This document shows positions 44,078 to 53,222 of a DNA stretch of 64,000 bases, piece after piece; the first letter of the stretch is position 1; the number at the start of each line of letters is the position of its first letter. A program made the translations under genes and the position numbers. This DNA is from Enterobacteriaceae bacterium 89 (GTDB lineage: Bacteria; Pseudomonadota; Gammaproteobacteria; Enterobacterales; Enterobacteriaceae): positions 372,001 through 436,000 of the forward strand of contig RQJH01000001.1 of the NCBI GenBank assembly GCA_014156375.1, read 5' to 3'. The notes beneath the pieces are model-generated. The model was not told the origin of the DNA, searched no databases, and saw nothing but the letters and a program-made list of their open reading frames with translations.

Positions 44078-44242
44078 GTGAAACGTCCACAACCCATTGT
44101 CCGGGTTATGTTGATAATTGCTGTGACAATTATCGCACTGACTCTGATCATGCAACGAACCGTTTGCGAAATTTACTATCGCAGTGGTTCGCAGGAAGTG
44201 CACGCTCTACTGGATTGCAAGCCGGAGAGGAAGCAACAATAG
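44078..44242 (+). CDS. Hok/Gef-family type I toxin
   Basis: A 54-aa membrane peptide starts at GTG 44078, five bases after a perfect AAGGAGG. It has one hydrophobic helix (VMLIIAVTIIALTLIM) followed by the Hok/Gef signature RTVCEIYYRSGSQEVHALL (compare [20 protein letters not shown] in R1 Hok). Such peptides depolarise the inner membrane. The frame is open upstream to 43910, consistent with an in-frame mok-type overlapping leader as in gef/hokC. With the Sok-like antisense region just upstream it forms a complete type I toxin-antitoxin locus, not part of the E. coli K-12 nrdG-cybC interval. Confidence 0.82.
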   Translation: MKRPQPIVRVMLIIAVTIIALTLIMQRTVCEIYYRSGSQEVHALLDCKPERKQQ

Positions 44243-44249
44243 CATGAAA

Positions 44250-44281
44250 CTGGCGGGCGAAATTCCGAATTTCCCCGCCAG
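44250..44281. terminator. Hairpin at the 3' end of the hok transcript
   Basis: The near-perfect inverted repeat CTGGCGGGCGAAATT / GAATTTCCCCGCCAG (44250-44281) lies 8 bases after the hok stop. No T-run follows, so it may act as a stabilising 3' structure instead of a simple terminator. Confidence 0.6.
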
Positions 44282-44317
44282 CCTTCCGTTAAGAGCGTAG
44301 GGCTCAGGCACCCATTC

Positions 44318-44704
44318 TTAACGATACTTCTGGTGATAGGTATTGCGGGTTCCGGCGAGATCTTTCGCCACGCCCTGCGCTTCCTTGATTTTGCCTTCGT
44401 TAGCAAGCTTTGTGGCGTTATCAATCTGACCAATCAGAATGTCAAAGCCGTGGCGGAAGTCTTTCATTTCCGGGCTGTCAGGCGCTTTGTTTTCCAGCTT
44501 CGGTGGCGTCTGCTTCTGGGCATCCTGTGCCGCGGTGCGCATCTTCGCGAGAGCCGCTTTCATTTCAGCGGCGTCGTCACTTTTCTGCACAATTTTCAGA
44601 TTTTCGGACAGAGTATCCATGTCCTCGCCAAGGTCAGCAAAGGCCGGGGCGACGCCCATTATCAGGGTTGAGGCCGCGACGATGGCCAGCAGGTGTTTAC
44701 GCAT
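44318..44704 (-). CDS. cybC: CybC, soluble cytochrome b562
   Basis: The 128-aa periplasmic four-helix-bundle haem protein has a signal peptide (residues 1-23, ending APAFA). The axial haem ligands M29 (DLGEDMDTL) and H124 (NTYHQKYR) of the precursor are both present, equivalent to M7 and H102 of the mature E. coli protein. It carries electrons; its physiological partner is unknown. It is complete here, with a full signal peptide. It lies downstream of pmbA on the same strand, as in E. coli. Confidence 0.96.
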   Translation of the reverse strand: MRKHLLAIVAASTLIMGVAPAFADLGEDMDTLSENLKIVQKSDDAAEMKAALAKMRTAAQDAQKQTPPKLENKAPDSPEMKDFRHGFDILIGQIDNATKLANEGKIKEAQGVAKDLAGTRNTYHQKYR

Positions 44705-44768
44705 TGCTCACTTCCTTTTTCTTATTGGACAGGTTTGACGCGCTGAGCGCGCCACCATGAGAACACTG

Positions 44769-46121
44769 TTATTGACCGGCGATTTTCATTTCCGGCAGCA
44801 GTACGGATCCGCACTGAATATTGCTACGCGTTTCGATGTCATCGGCCACGGTCACGATGTCACGCCACATCTCTTTCAGGTTTCCGGCGATGGTAATTTC
44901 GCTCACCGGATACTGGATTACGCCATTCTCCACCCAGAAACCTGAAGCGCCGCGCGAGTAATCTCCCGTTACGCCGCTTACACCCTGGCCCATCAGCTCT
45001 GTCACCACAAGGCCGGTGCCCATCTCTTTAAGCAACTTTTCAAAACTCAGGCCGCGACCTTTGATGCGCCAGTTATGAATGCCGCCCGCGTGCCCGGTGC
45101 TTTTCAGCCCCAGTTTCCGCGCGGAGTAGTTAGTCAGCAGCCACTGGGTCAGAATGCCGTCTTTGATGATGTCGCGACGTTCCGTACGCACCCCTTCGCT
45201 GTCGAACGGCGTAGAGGCCAGCCCTTTCAGCAGGTGTGGATGCTCTTCAATGGTCAGCCATTCCGGCAGGATTTGCTTACCGAGAGAATCCAGCAGGAAG
45301 GTGGACTTACGGTAAACCGCGCCGCCCGCAATCGCGCCAACCAGATGGCCGAACAGCCCGGTCGCCACTTCGTTGGCGAAAATCACCGGCGCTTTCATGG
45401 TCGACAGCTTACGCGGCGACAGGCGGGACAGCGTGCGTCTGGCGCAATCAGCACCGACGGATTCGGGGTCATTCAGATCGCCCAGCGCGCGGCCAATGGT
45501 GTACGCATAGTCACGCTCCATATCGCCGTTTTCTTCCGCGATCACGCAGCTGGAAAGCGAATGACGGGTAGAGCAGTAGCTTTGCAGCATGCCGTGGCTG
45601 TTGCCGAAGACTTTAATCCCGTAGTGGCTGTTGAAGCTGCCGCCTTCGGTATTGGTGATACGTTTGTCCGCCTTCAACGCGGCTTGTTCAGCGCGAGCCG
45701 CCATTTCGATGGCTTCGTCCGGGGTTACTTCCGCCGGGTGGAACAGATCAAGATCAGGTGCGTCAAAGGCCAGCAGCTCTTTTTCCGCCACGCCGGCATA
45801 AGGATCCGGCGAAGTGTAGCGCGCGATATCCAGCGCAGCCTGTACGGTGCGGGCAATCGCCTCCGGGCTTAAGTCCGTGGAGGAAGCGCTGCCTTTGCGA
45901 TTCTGATGATAAACGGTGATGCCAAGCGCACCATCGCTGTTGAATTCAACATTTTCCACTTCGCCATAGCGCGTGCTGACGCTGATCCCGGTGGTTTTTG
46001 AGACGCCAACCTCAGCGCCGTCAGACTTGCCTGCGGCCTGCTCCAGCGCGGTGGAGACGGCTTTTTCCAGTGCTTTACGCTGTTCTGCAACCTGTGTGAT
46101 GACTTTCATCGCTAATGCCAT
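44769..46121 (-). CDS. pmbA: PmbA/TldE, metalloprotease TldD partner
   Basis: The 450-aa protein has the E. coli length and is nearly identical in the central region ([20 protein letters not shown]). TldD-TldE is a hetero-oligomeric cytosolic protease that matures microcin B17 and degrades the CcdA antitoxin; TldE lacks the HExxH-type metal site that TldD supplies. C-terminal motifs [15 protein letters not shown] and [11 protein letters not shown] are typical. Divergent from darP. Confidence 0.97.
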   Translation of the reverse strand: MALAMKVITQVAEQRKALEKAVSTALEQAAGKSDGAEVGVSKTTGISVSTRYGEVENVEFNSDGALGITVYHQNRKGSASSTDLSPEAIARTVQAALDIARYTSPDPYAGVAEKELLAFDAPDLDLFHPAEVTPDEAIEMAARAEQAALKADKRITNTEGGSFNSHYGIKVFGNSHGMLQSYCSTRHSLSSCVIAEENGDMERDYAYTIGRALGDLNDPESVGADCARRTLSRLSPRKLSTMKAPVIFANEVATGLFGHLVGAIAGGAVYRKSTFLLDSLGKQILPEWLTIEEHPHLLKGLASTPFDSEGVRTERRDIIKDGILTQWLLTNYSARKLGLKSTGHAGGIHNWRIKGRGLSFEKLLKEMGTGLVVTELMGQGVSGVTGDYSRGASGFWVENGVIQYPVSEITIAGNLKEMWRDIVTVADDIETRSNIQCGSVLLPEMKIAGQ

Positions 46122-46215
46122 AATGTAGAAAGGAGTTTATTGAAGTCTAACAGAGAACTGTTTTTCAGTGAGTGTTGAAACTGCTACCATGTGCCTCTTT
46201 TTTTAGGAGCCTGAG

Positions 46216-46770
46216 ATGACAAAGCAGCCCGAAGACTGGCTCGACGACGTGCCCGGTGATGATGAAATTGACGATGAAGATGATGAAATCATCTGGGTCA
46301 GTAAAAGTGAAATTAAACGCGATGCCGAAGAGTTAAAACAACTCGGTGCCGAAATGGTTGAGCTTGGTAAGAATGCGCTGGATAAAATCCCGCTGGATGA
46401 TGACCTGCGTGCCGCCATCGAACTGGCGCAGCGTATCAAGAAAGAAGGCCGCCGCCGCCAGCTGCAGCTGATTGGTAAAATGCTGCGTAACCGCGACGTG
46501 GATCCGATTCGCCAGGCGCTCGACAAGCTGAAAAACCGCCACAACCAGCAGGTTGCACTGTTCCATAAACTGGAACAACTGCGCGATCGTCTGATCGTGG
46601 AAGGGGATGATGCGGTAGCCGAAGTGCTGAAACTGTGGCCGGATGCCGACCGCCAGCAGCTGCGCTCGCTGATCCGCAATGCGAAGAAAGAGAAGGAAGG
46701 CAACAAGCCGCCGAAATCTTCCCGCCTGATTTTCCAGTATCTGCGCGAACTGGCGGAGAGCGAGGGGTAA
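46216..46770 (+). CDS. darP: DarP (YjgA), 50S ribosome maturation factor
   Basis: The 184-aa, strongly charged helical protein matches E. coli YjgA/DarP in length and in segments such as [20 protein letters not shown]. It binds late 50S intermediates and aids maturation of the peptidyl-transferase centre. The N-terminus is acidic ([16 protein letters not shown]), the rest basic. The ATG follows TTTAGGAGCCTGAG. It is convergent with mpl across a palindromic repeat and divergent from pmbA. Confidence 0.96.
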   Translation: MTKQPEDWLDDVPGDDEIDDEDDEIIWVSKSEIKRDAEELKQLGAEMVELGKNALDKIPLDDDLRAAIELAQRIKKEGRRRQLQLIGKMLRNRDVDPIRQALDKLKNRHNQQVALFHKLEQLRDRLIVEGDDAVAEVLKLWPDADRQQLRSLIRNAKKEKEGNKPPKSSRLIFQYLRELAESEG

Positions 46771-46774
46771 ACCA

Positions 46775-46872
46775 CCCTCACCCCGGCCCTCTCCCTGAAA
46801 GGGAGAGGGAGAACGGCAAGCCCGCTCTGTACGGATCCCTCGCCCCTTTGGGGAGAGGGTTAGGGAGAGAGG
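46775..46872. repeat. CCCTCTCCC palindromic intergenic repeat, copy 8 (darP-mpl)
   Basis: A 98-bp copy: CCCTCACCCCGGCCCTCTCC at left, GGGGAGAGGGTTAGGGAGAG at right, with two hairpins. It lies between convergent genes and ends 4 bases before the mpl stop. Confidence 0.9.
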
Positions 46873-46876
46873 AAAA

Positions 46877-48250
46877 CTACGCTGTTGCTTCCGCTTTCTT
46901 CGTCAGCATATCCAGCAGCTTCTGGTGGATGCCACCAAACCCGCCGTTACTCATCACCAGAATATGGTCACCCGGCTGAGCAGATTTACCGATCATCTCG
47001 ACCAGCGTATCCACATCCGCACTCCAGTGAGCAGGCTGAATGCAGGCATCGGCCACTTCTGCCACCTGCCATGGAATATGCTGCGGCTGCAGCAGGAAGA
47101 CTTCGTCAGCGCGGCCTAATGACGGTGCCAGATCGTCTTTGCAGATCCCCATTTTCATGGTGTTAGAGCGAGGTTCCAGCACCGCAAGAATGCGTGCGGT
47201 ACCACCCACTTTGCCACGCAGCGCCTGAAGGGTCGCCAGAATCGCCGTTGGGTGGTGAGCAAAATCGTCATACACGGTCACACCGTTGGCTTCGCCGCGC
47301 AGCTCCAGACGGCGGCGGGCGTTAATGAACGAACCCAGCGCATCGGCGGCATCCGCAGGTTTAACCCCAACATGGCGCGCTGCGGCAATCGCCATCAGGC
47401 CGTTGTGCATGTTGTGCTCGCCCACCAGGCCCCACTTCACCTGACCGACTTTTTCACCGTCCAGCCACACTTCCCACTCGGCGGCATCGGCGGTGATTTT
47501 CTTCGCCTGCCAGTGGCCCTGATCGCCCACCAGCTCCTGCTCACTCCAGCAGCCCATCGCCAGCGTATGCTTCAGATTGATGTCGTTTTCCGGCGCAATG
47601 ATGCGGCCCTGGCCCGGTACGATACGCACCAGGTGATGGAACTGCTTCTGAATGGCTTTCAGATCGTCAAAGATATCCGCGTGGTCGAACTCAAGGTTAT
47701 TGAGGATCAGCGTGCGCGGGCAGTAGTGCACAAACTTGGAACGTTTGTCGAAGAACGCGCAGTCATATTCATCGGCTTCAATCACGAAGAACGGGCTGTC
47801 GCCAAGGCGGGCAGAAACGTCGAAATTGCCCGGCACGCCGCCGATCACGAAACCTGGCTTGTAGCCGCAGGCTTCAAGGATCCAGGTGGCCATTCCGGCG
47901 GTAGTGGTTTTACCGTGCGTTCCCGCTACGGCAACGACCCAGCGGTCGCGCAGCACGAAGTCGTGCAGCCACTGCGGACCGGACATGAACGGAATATTCT
48001 TTTCCAGCACCGCTTCAACACACGGATTGCCGCGGGTCATCGCGTTGCCGATGATCACCAGATCTGGCTGCGGCTCAATCTGGCTCGCGTCGTAGCCCTG
48101 AATCAAATCGATGCCCTGCTCTTCCAGCAGGGTGCTCATTGGCGGGTAAACATTGGCGTCCGAACCGGTCACCTCATGGCCAAGAGAGCGGGCCAGCATC
48201 GCCAGACCGCCCATAAAAGTGCCACAAATTCCCAAAATATGAATGCGCAT
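46877..48250 (-). CDS. mpl: Mpl, UDP-MurNAc:L-Ala-gamma-D-Glu-meso-DAP ligase
   Basis: The 457-aa Mur-ligase-family enzyme recycles murein tripeptide by joining it to UDP-MurNAc with ATP. The ATP loop GTHGKTTT is at residues 110-117; NNLEFDHADIF and the C-terminal HHPTAILAT match Mur-ligase landmarks. It acts in the cytoplasm within the cell-wall recycling pathway (with AmpG, AmpD). Divergent from fbp as in E. coli; the 179-bp gap holds both promoters, with no further feature recognised. Confidence 0.97.
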   Translation of the reverse strand: MRIHILGICGTFMGGLAMLARSLGHEVTGSDANVYPPMSTLLEEQGIDLIQGYDASQIEPQPDLVIIGNAMTRGNPCVEAVLEKNIPFMSGPQWLHDFVLRDRWVVAVAGTHGKTTTAGMATWILEACGYKPGFVIGGVPGNFDVSARLGDSPFFVIEADEYDCAFFDKRSKFVHYCPRTLILNNLEFDHADIFDDLKAIQKQFHHLVRIVPGQGRIIAPENDINLKHTLAMGCWSEQELVGDQGHWQAKKITADAAEWEVWLDGEKVGQVKWGLVGEHNMHNGLMAIAAARHVGVKPADAADALGSFINARRRLELRGEANGVTVYDDFAHHPTAILATLQALRGKVGGTARILAVLEPRSNTMKMGICKDDLAPSLGRADEVFLLQPQHIPWQVAEVADACIQPAHWSADVDTLVEMIGKSAQPGDHILVMSNGGFGGIHQKLLDMLTKKAEATA

Positions 48251-48429
48251 TCGTCACTGTTCCTCTTTCATCAGCCGCGCATTTTACTCTCATGTCGCGC
48301 GAGTTATAAATGCCTTTCGGCGAATTCTGTATTTTGCTGGCGCGATTCACCTGTACGCGGATTTTTGAATGTTTGTTAGGATTGTTACTTCAAACAGCAT
48401 GACTCCATATCAATTGCAGGGAATGTGTT

Positions 48430-49428
48430 ATGAAAACGTTAGGTGAGTTTATTGTCGAAAAGCAGCATGACTTTCCGCATGCCACGGGTGAACTGACTGC
48501 TTTGCTGTCGGCAATAAAGCTGGGCGCCAAGATTATCCACCGTGATGTCAACAAGGCCGGTCTGGTCGACATCCTGGGTGCCAGCGGCGCGGAAAACGTA
48601 CAGGGAGAGGCACAGCAAAAGCTCGATTTGTTCGCCAATGAAAAACTGAAGGCCGCTCTGCGGGCGCGTAACATCGTCGCCGGGATCGCTTCAGAAGAAG
48701 AAGATGAAATCGTGGTGTTCGAAGGCTGTGAACACGCCAAGTACGTGGTGCTGATGGATCCGCTGGATGGCTCCTCCAACATCGACGTCAACGTCACCGT
48801 TGGAACCATTTTCTCTATTTATCACCGCATTACCCCAGTAGGTACCCCCGTCACCGAAGAAGATTTCCTGCAACCAGGCAATAAGCAGGTTGCCGCAGGC
48901 TACGTGGCCTATGGCTCCTCGACGCTGATGGTGTACACCACCGGCTGCGGCGTGCATGCGTTCACCTACGATCCTTCTCTGGGCGTGTTCTGCCTCAGCC
49001 AGGAGCATATGCGCTTCCCGGAGCGCGGCACGACTTACTCCATTAACGAAGGCAACTACATCAAATTCCCGATGGGCGTGAAGAAGTACCTGAAGTTCTG
49101 TCAGGAAGAGGACAAAGAGACTCAGCGTCCTTACACCTCACGCTATATCGGTTCTCTGGTGGCGGATTTCCACCGCAACCTGCTGAAAGGCGGGATCTAT
49201 CTCTACCCAAGCACCGCCAGCCATCCACAGGGCAAGCTGCGCCTGCTGTACGAATGCAACCCGATGGCCTTCCTCGCGGAACAGGCCGGCGGCAAGGCCA
49301 GCGACGGTAAAGAGCGCATTCTGGATATCATGCCGGAAACCCTGCACCAGCGCCGTCCGTTCTTCGTCGGCACCGAGCATATGGTGGATGACGTAGAGCG
49401 TTTTATGCGCGAGTTCCCTGAAGCGTAA
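48430..49428 (+). CDS. fbp: Fbp, fructose-1,6-bisphosphatase class I
   Basis: The 332-aa gluconeogenic enzyme removes the 1-phosphate of fructose-1,6-bisphosphate. The metal-binding loop [20 protein letters not shown] lies near residues 111-130, with earlier acidic ligands in ASEEEDEIV. Length equals that of E. coli Fbp. It is Mg2+-dependent and AMP-inhibited in this family. The ribosome binding site is GCAGGGAATG. A palindromic repeat follows and separates it from the convergent chemoreceptor gene, which is an insertion relative to E. coli. Confidence 0.98.
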   Translation: MKTLGEFIVEKQHDFPHATGELTALLSAIKLGAKIIHRDVNKAGLVDILGASGAENVQGEAQQKLDLFANEKLKAALRARNIVAGIASEEEDEIVVFEGCEHAKYVVLMDPLDGSSNIDVNVTVGTIFSIYHRITPVGTPVTEEDFLQPGNKQVAAGYVAYGSSTLMVYTTGCGVHAFTYDPSLGVFCLSQEHMRFPERGTTYSINEGNYIKFPMGVKKYLKFCQEEDKETQRPYTSRYIGSLVADFHRNLLKGGIYLYPSTASHPQGKLRLLYECNPMAFLAEQAGGKASDGKERILDIMPETLHQRRPFFVGTEHMVDDVERFMREFPEA

Positions 49429-49443
49429 TCGCGTCGGCGTTTT

Positions 49444-49522
49444 CCCTCTCCCCTGCCCTCTCCCAAAGGGAGAGGGAGAAGTACAGTTCCCTCTCCTTTT
49501 GGGAGAGGGTTAGGGAGAGGGG
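49444..49522. repeat. CCCTCTCCC palindromic intergenic repeat, copy 9 (fbp-chemoreceptor)
   Basis: The most compact copy (79 bp): CCCTCTCCCCTGCCCTCTCC at left and GGGAGAGGGTTAGGGAGAGG at right; the two hairpins are separated by only a few bases. Confidence 0.9.
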
Positions 49523-49534
49523 AGCCGCAAAGCC

Positions 49535-51103
49535 TTAAGCAGCCTGATTCTGCAAACGAAACGAAGCCATCGCCTCCATCAGCTCGCGAGACTGTTCTTC
49601 CAGTGAACGAGTAGCGGCGGAGGACTGCTGTACCAGCGCGGCATTCTGCTGCGCAGTTTCATCCATCTGGATCACCGCAATATTCACCTGTTCGATACCA
49701 CGGCTCTGCTCCTGCGACGCGCTGGCAATCTCACGCATCAGTCGGGTCATGCGCATCACCTCAGAGGCTATTTCATCCATGGTTTCCCCGGCCTGCTGCG
49801 CCAGCTCGCTGCCTTCGCTGACGTGCGTCTGTGAATCGCTAATCAGCGTACGGATCTCTTTCGCGGCATCTGCGCTGCGACTTGCCAGGTTGCGGACTTC
49901 GCCAGCCACCACCGCAAATCCACGGCCCTGTTCGCCCGCGCGAGCGGCTTCCACCGAGGCGTTCAGCGCCAGGATATTAGTCTGGAAGGCAATCCCGTCG
50001 ATCACGCTGAGGATGTCGCCGATGCGGCTTGAACTTCCTGAAATGTCGCGCATTTTTTCAATCACGTAACAGACCATTTCGCTGCCGCGATCGGCAGTAT
50101 CAGACACCGTTTTCGCCAACTGGTGCGCCTGCTCGGCGTTATCGGCGTTCTGCTTCACCGTGGCGGTAATCTGTTCCATGCTGGCAGCGGTTTGCTCCAG
50201 CGAGGTGGCGGTGGATTCGGTGCGCTGCGCCAGATTGTTGTTTCCGGCGGTCAGCTCACGGCTGCCAATATCGATCTGCGAGCTGGCATCACGCACGCGC
50301 AGCACCGAGTTCATCAGCGACTGGCGCATGTTGCCGATCGCCGCATTCAGGCGATTAATTTCCTGGCTAGCCGGTGGATTTTCGCTGTGGGTCAGATTCC
50401 CGGTTGCGACCTGCTCCAGCTGGACAATCGCGGTATTCAGCGGCTTGAGCAGCATATGGCGCAGCGCCAGCCACGCCAGCACGATCACCCCGGCGGTCAG
50501 CAGCACGGCGATAATCATCAGCGTCATCACCCGGTTTTTATTGGCGCGCACCACCTGTACTTCCGTTTGCCCGCGCGCGTCTACCCAGTTCTGGAACGCC
50601 TGCATGTCGTTATCAAATTGGCGCGAAACCGGGATCAGCTTGTTTTCCAGCAGGTCGTAATAGCTGTCGGCGCTTTGCTGTTTCAGCGCGGCCAGCATCG
50701 GCGTGATGCCCTGCTCGTTGTACGCCGCATAGCTTTTTGCCACCTTAGCCAACAGCAGAGCACCCTCTTCATCGTCAATGCCGGAAGACATCACGCTCGC
50801 CAGCGTTTTTTGCGCGGTGGCCACTTCGTTATTGATGTTCTGCACCGACTTCGCCGCATCGTCGAGCATGCCGATTTCCATCTGGCGCACGGCCTGACCC
50901 GCTTCATTACGCGCGCGCAGGATCAGCGTATAGCCTTTATTGAGCTGCACCAGCTGCTCACCCTGGAGGTGGTTAATGCGGGTCAACGAGGAGGAGCTTT
51001 TGGTGAGGGCATAAATACCAATGCCGCTCACAACCAGCAGCAGCAGGGTCATCACGGCCAGTAGAGAAAGCAGGCCGGTACGGATGGAAAGCATTTTCAG
51101 CAT
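49535..51103 (-). CDS. Methyl-accepting chemotaxis protein (TarH-type)
   Basis: The 522-aa inner-membrane chemoreceptor has TM1 (about residues 10-31), a periplasmic four-helix ligand domain, TM2 (about 192-212), a HAMP domain and the highly conserved cytoplasmic hairpin [20 protein letters not shown]. Methylation-helix sequences such as TATSLEQTAASMEQ are visible. It ends SFRLQNQAA and lacks the NWETF pentapeptide that tethers CheR/CheB, so it is a low-abundance type. Met at 51103 (MLKMLSIRTG) is preferred; the frame opens 14 codons earlier. A consensus sigma-28 promoter is just upstream. It lies between fbp and yjfF, unlike E. coli. Ligand unknown. Confidence 0.9.
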   Translation of the reverse strand: MLKMLSIRTGLLSLLAVMTLLLLVVSGIGIYALTKSSSSLTRINHLQGEQLVQLNKGYTLILRARNEAGQAVRQMEIGMLDDAAKSVQNINNEVATAQKTLASVMSSGIDDEEGALLLAKVAKSYAAYNEQGITPMLAALKQQSADSYYDLLENKLIPVSRQFDNDMQAFQNWVDARGQTEVQVVRANKNRVMTLMIIAVLLTAGVIVLAWLALRHMLLKPLNTAIVQLEQVATGNLTHSENPPASQEINRLNAAIGNMRQSLMNSVLRVRDASSQIDIGSRELTAGNNNLAQRTESTATSLEQTAASMEQITATVKQNADNAEQAHQLAKTVSDTADRGSEMVCYVIEKMRDISGSSSRIGDILSVIDGIAFQTNILALNASVEAARAGEQGRGFAVVAGEVRNLASRSADAAKEIRTLISDSQTHVSEGSELAQQAGETMDEIASEVMRMTRLMREIASASQEQSRGIEQVNIAVIQMDETAQQNAALVQQSSAATRSLEEQSRELMEAMASFRLQNQAA

Positions 51104-51148
51104 GATGTCATTCCCGGTAGCAAAGAGACTTTTTGGCGTAAACAAAAA

Positions 51149-51175
51149 GTATCGGCGGCTACCGGAAAGACTTTA
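51149..51175 (-). promoter_or_regulatory. Sigma-28 (FliA) promoter of the first chemoreceptor gene
   Basis: On the minus strand TAAAGTCT (51168-51175), an 11-bp spacer and GCCGATAC (51149-51156) match the FliA consensus TAAAGTTT-N11-GCCGATAA at 14 of 16 positions, about 46 bp before the start codon. This ties the gene to the flagellar regulon. Confidence 0.9.
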
Positions 51176-51198
51176 GGGTTATTAGTAAATTCAGTATG

Positions 51199-52200
51199 TT
51201 ATTGCTTTGTTGCCGCTGGGGCGACGCGCGTCACTGGCGAGCTTTGACGATTTTCCCACAGCACCGTCAGCCCGCGCTGAAGCGCAATAAAAATGAACAG
51301 CAGAATGCCAATGGCGATTTTCGTCCACCACGAGCTGAGCGTGCCGTCGAAGTTGATATAGGTCTGAATCAGCCCCTGAATACCGACGCCAAACAGCGTG
51401 CCCAGCACCGTCCCCACGCCGCCGCTAAGCAGCGTGCCGCCAATCACTACCGAAGCAATCGCATCCAGCTCCACGCCTACGCCTGCCAGCGCGTAGCCCG
51501 CCTGGGTATAAATCGAGAACACGATCCCCGCAAGCGTCGCCAGGCCAGTGGAAAGCATATAGATGCGAATCGTGGTGCTGCGGGTAGAAATCCCCATCAG
51601 ATTTGCCGACACAGCGCTGCCGCCGATGGCATAAACCTGATTACCAAAGCGGGTGCGATGGGCGAGGAACATTCCGGCGACTACCACCAGCAGCATCAGC
51701 ACACCCATGGCGCTCAGACGCCCGCCGCCGGGGATCATCCACGCCATATCGGAAAGCTTATCGTACAGCGGATGATTAATCGGGATCGACTCTTCGGAAA
51801 CCAGATAGCTGACGCCGCGCAGGAAGAACATCCCGGCAAGGGTAATGATAAACGCCGGGATCTTCAGGGCATCAATCAGCAGCCCCATAAAAGCGCCGAA
51901 GGCACAGCCCATCACCAGCACCAGCGGGAATGCCACCAGCGGCGGAATGCCCCAAAAACCGATACATTTGGCAAGGAACACCCCGGTAAAGGCGATCACC
52001 GAACCCACAGACAGATCGATACCGCCGGAGAGGATCACAAACGTCATTCCCACGGCGATGATCCCCAGGAACGCATTGTCCGTCAGAATGTTGCAAATCA
52101 CGCGCGTGGAGGCGAAGCCGGGAAACTGCGTCAGACAGTAGAGATAGCCGAGGATAAACACCCCAAGGGTGATCATCAGCGGCAGGTTACGTTTTATCAT
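51199..52200 (-). CDS. yjfF: YjfF, galactofuranose ABC transporter permease
   Basis: The 333-aa inner-membrane permease is of the RbsC/AraH type, with about ten membrane segments and the conserved VILSGGIDLSVGSVIAFTG loop near residues 55-73. Together with YtfT it forms the channel of the YtfQRT-YjfF galactofuranose importer. It overlaps ytfT by 14 bases, indicating coupled translation. It is the last gene of the leftward operon. Confidence 0.96.
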   Translation of the reverse strand: MIKRNLPLMITLGVFILGYLYCLTQFPGFASTRVICNILTDNAFLGIIAVGMTFVILSGGIDLSVGSVIAFTGVFLAKCIGFWGIPPLVAFPLVLVMGCAFGAFMGLLIDALKIPAFIITLAGMFFLRGVSYLVSEESIPINHPLYDKLSDMAWMIPGGGRLSAMGVLMLLVVVAGMFLAHRTRFGNQVYAIGGSAVSANLMGISTRSTTIRIYMLSTGLATLAGIVFSIYTQAGYALAGVGVELDAIASVVIGGTLLSGGVGTVLGTLFGVGIQGLIQTYINFDGTLSSWWTKIAIGILLFIFIALQRGLTVLWENRQSSPVTRVAPAATKQ

Positions 52201-53209
52201 GGCCGCGCACTCCTTTCAGTAAGCCGATAAAGCGCGGCGACTGGACCACCAGCACGCACAGCACCACCACCGCTTTCACCACCTGGTTCAGCTCTGGCTG
52301 GAAACCGGAAAGTAAGATCCCGGTGTTCATCCCCTGGATAATCAGCGCACCAATCACCGACAGCAGCAGGTTGAAGCGCCCGCCCATCAGCGAACCGCCG
52401 CCGATCACCACCGCCAGAATGGCGTCCAGTTCAAGCCACAGTCCGGCGTTGTTGGCATCCGCACCGCGAATATCTGCCGCGACGATCACCCCGGCAATCG
52501 CCGCACAGACGCCGCTCAGCACGTAGGTCAGCATTACCACGATGCGCGTGTTCACCCCGGCGTTTTTCGCCGCCCGAATGTTGATCCCCACGGCCTCAAT
52601 AAACATTCCCAGCGCGGTTTTGCGGGTGAACAGCCAGAATACGATCAGCGTCACCACCGCGATGATCACCGGCGTCGGGAACAGCAGCAGCTTTCCGCTT
52701 CCGAACCAGGCGAGCGAAGGCGAATCGAAGGTGACGATCTGCCCGGCGGTAATCAACTGCGCCACGCCGCGTCCGGCCACCATCAGGATCAGGGTGGCGA
52801 CAAACGGCTGGATCTTCAGAATGGCGACCAGAATGCCGTTCCATAACCCCGCCAGTACGCCGGTGCCCAGCGCCGCCAGCAGTACGACGGGAAGACTGTG
52901 CCCGGCGACGATCATCGAAGCTGCCGTCGCCCCGGCAATGGCCATCACCGCGCCAACGGAAAGATCGATCCCGCCGGTGGCGATTACCAGCGTCATGCCA
53001 ATTGCCAGCAGCGCAACCGGAGCCGCGCGGTTGAGAATATCAATCGGGCTGCCGAACAGCCGTCCGTCCTGCAGCACCACCTGGAAGAAATGCGGTGCGA
53101 CAAGGCTGTCGACCACCAGCACCAGAATGAGCGCCGTGATTTGCGGCATCCCGACTGGCCAGCGGAACCGGCGCTTTGTCGGTTCCGTTTGAGGAAGAGA
53201 TTGTGGCAT
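52187..53209 (-). CDS. ytfT: YtfT, galactofuranose ABC transporter permease
   Basis: The 340-aa permease has the same fold as YjfF and the matching signature VIATGGIDLSVGAVMAIAG; the N-terminus MPQSLPQTEPTKRRFRWPVG matches E. coli YtfT. About ten membrane segments. Met at 53209 gives the E. coli length within one residue; the extra ten upstream codons overlap the ytfR end. Thirteen bases separate it from ytfR. Confidence 0.96.
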   Translation of the reverse strand: MPQSLPQTEPTKRRFRWPVGMPQITALILVLVVDSLVAPHFFQVVLQDGRLFGSPIDILNRAAPVALLAIGMTLVIATGGIDLSVGAVMAIAGATAASMIVAGHSLPVVLLAALGTGVLAGLWNGILVAILKIQPFVATLILMVAGRGVAQLITAGQIVTFDSPSLAWFGSGKLLLFPTPVIIAVVTLIVFWLFTRKTALGMFIEAVGINIRAAKNAGVNTRIVVMLTYVLSGVCAAIAGVIVAADIRGADANNAGLWLELDAILAVVIGGGSLMGGRFNLLLSVIGALIIQGMNTGILLSGFQPELNQVVKAVVVLCVLVVQSPRFIGLLKGVRGHDKT

Positions 53210-53222
53210 CACTGCATACCCC

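Noticed and set aside
43747-44247. 166-aa plus-strand frame over the hok/sok region
   Set aside because: Out of frame with the Hok signature, no start signal, and it runs through the Sok hairpin; chance frame.
47252-48379. 375-aa plus-strand frame opposite mpl
   Set aside because: Antisense shadow; would also run into the fbp promoter region.
51196-52230. 344-aa plus-strand frame opposite yjfF
   Set aside because: Low-complexity His/Gln/Arg product typical of an antisense frame of a membrane-protein gene.
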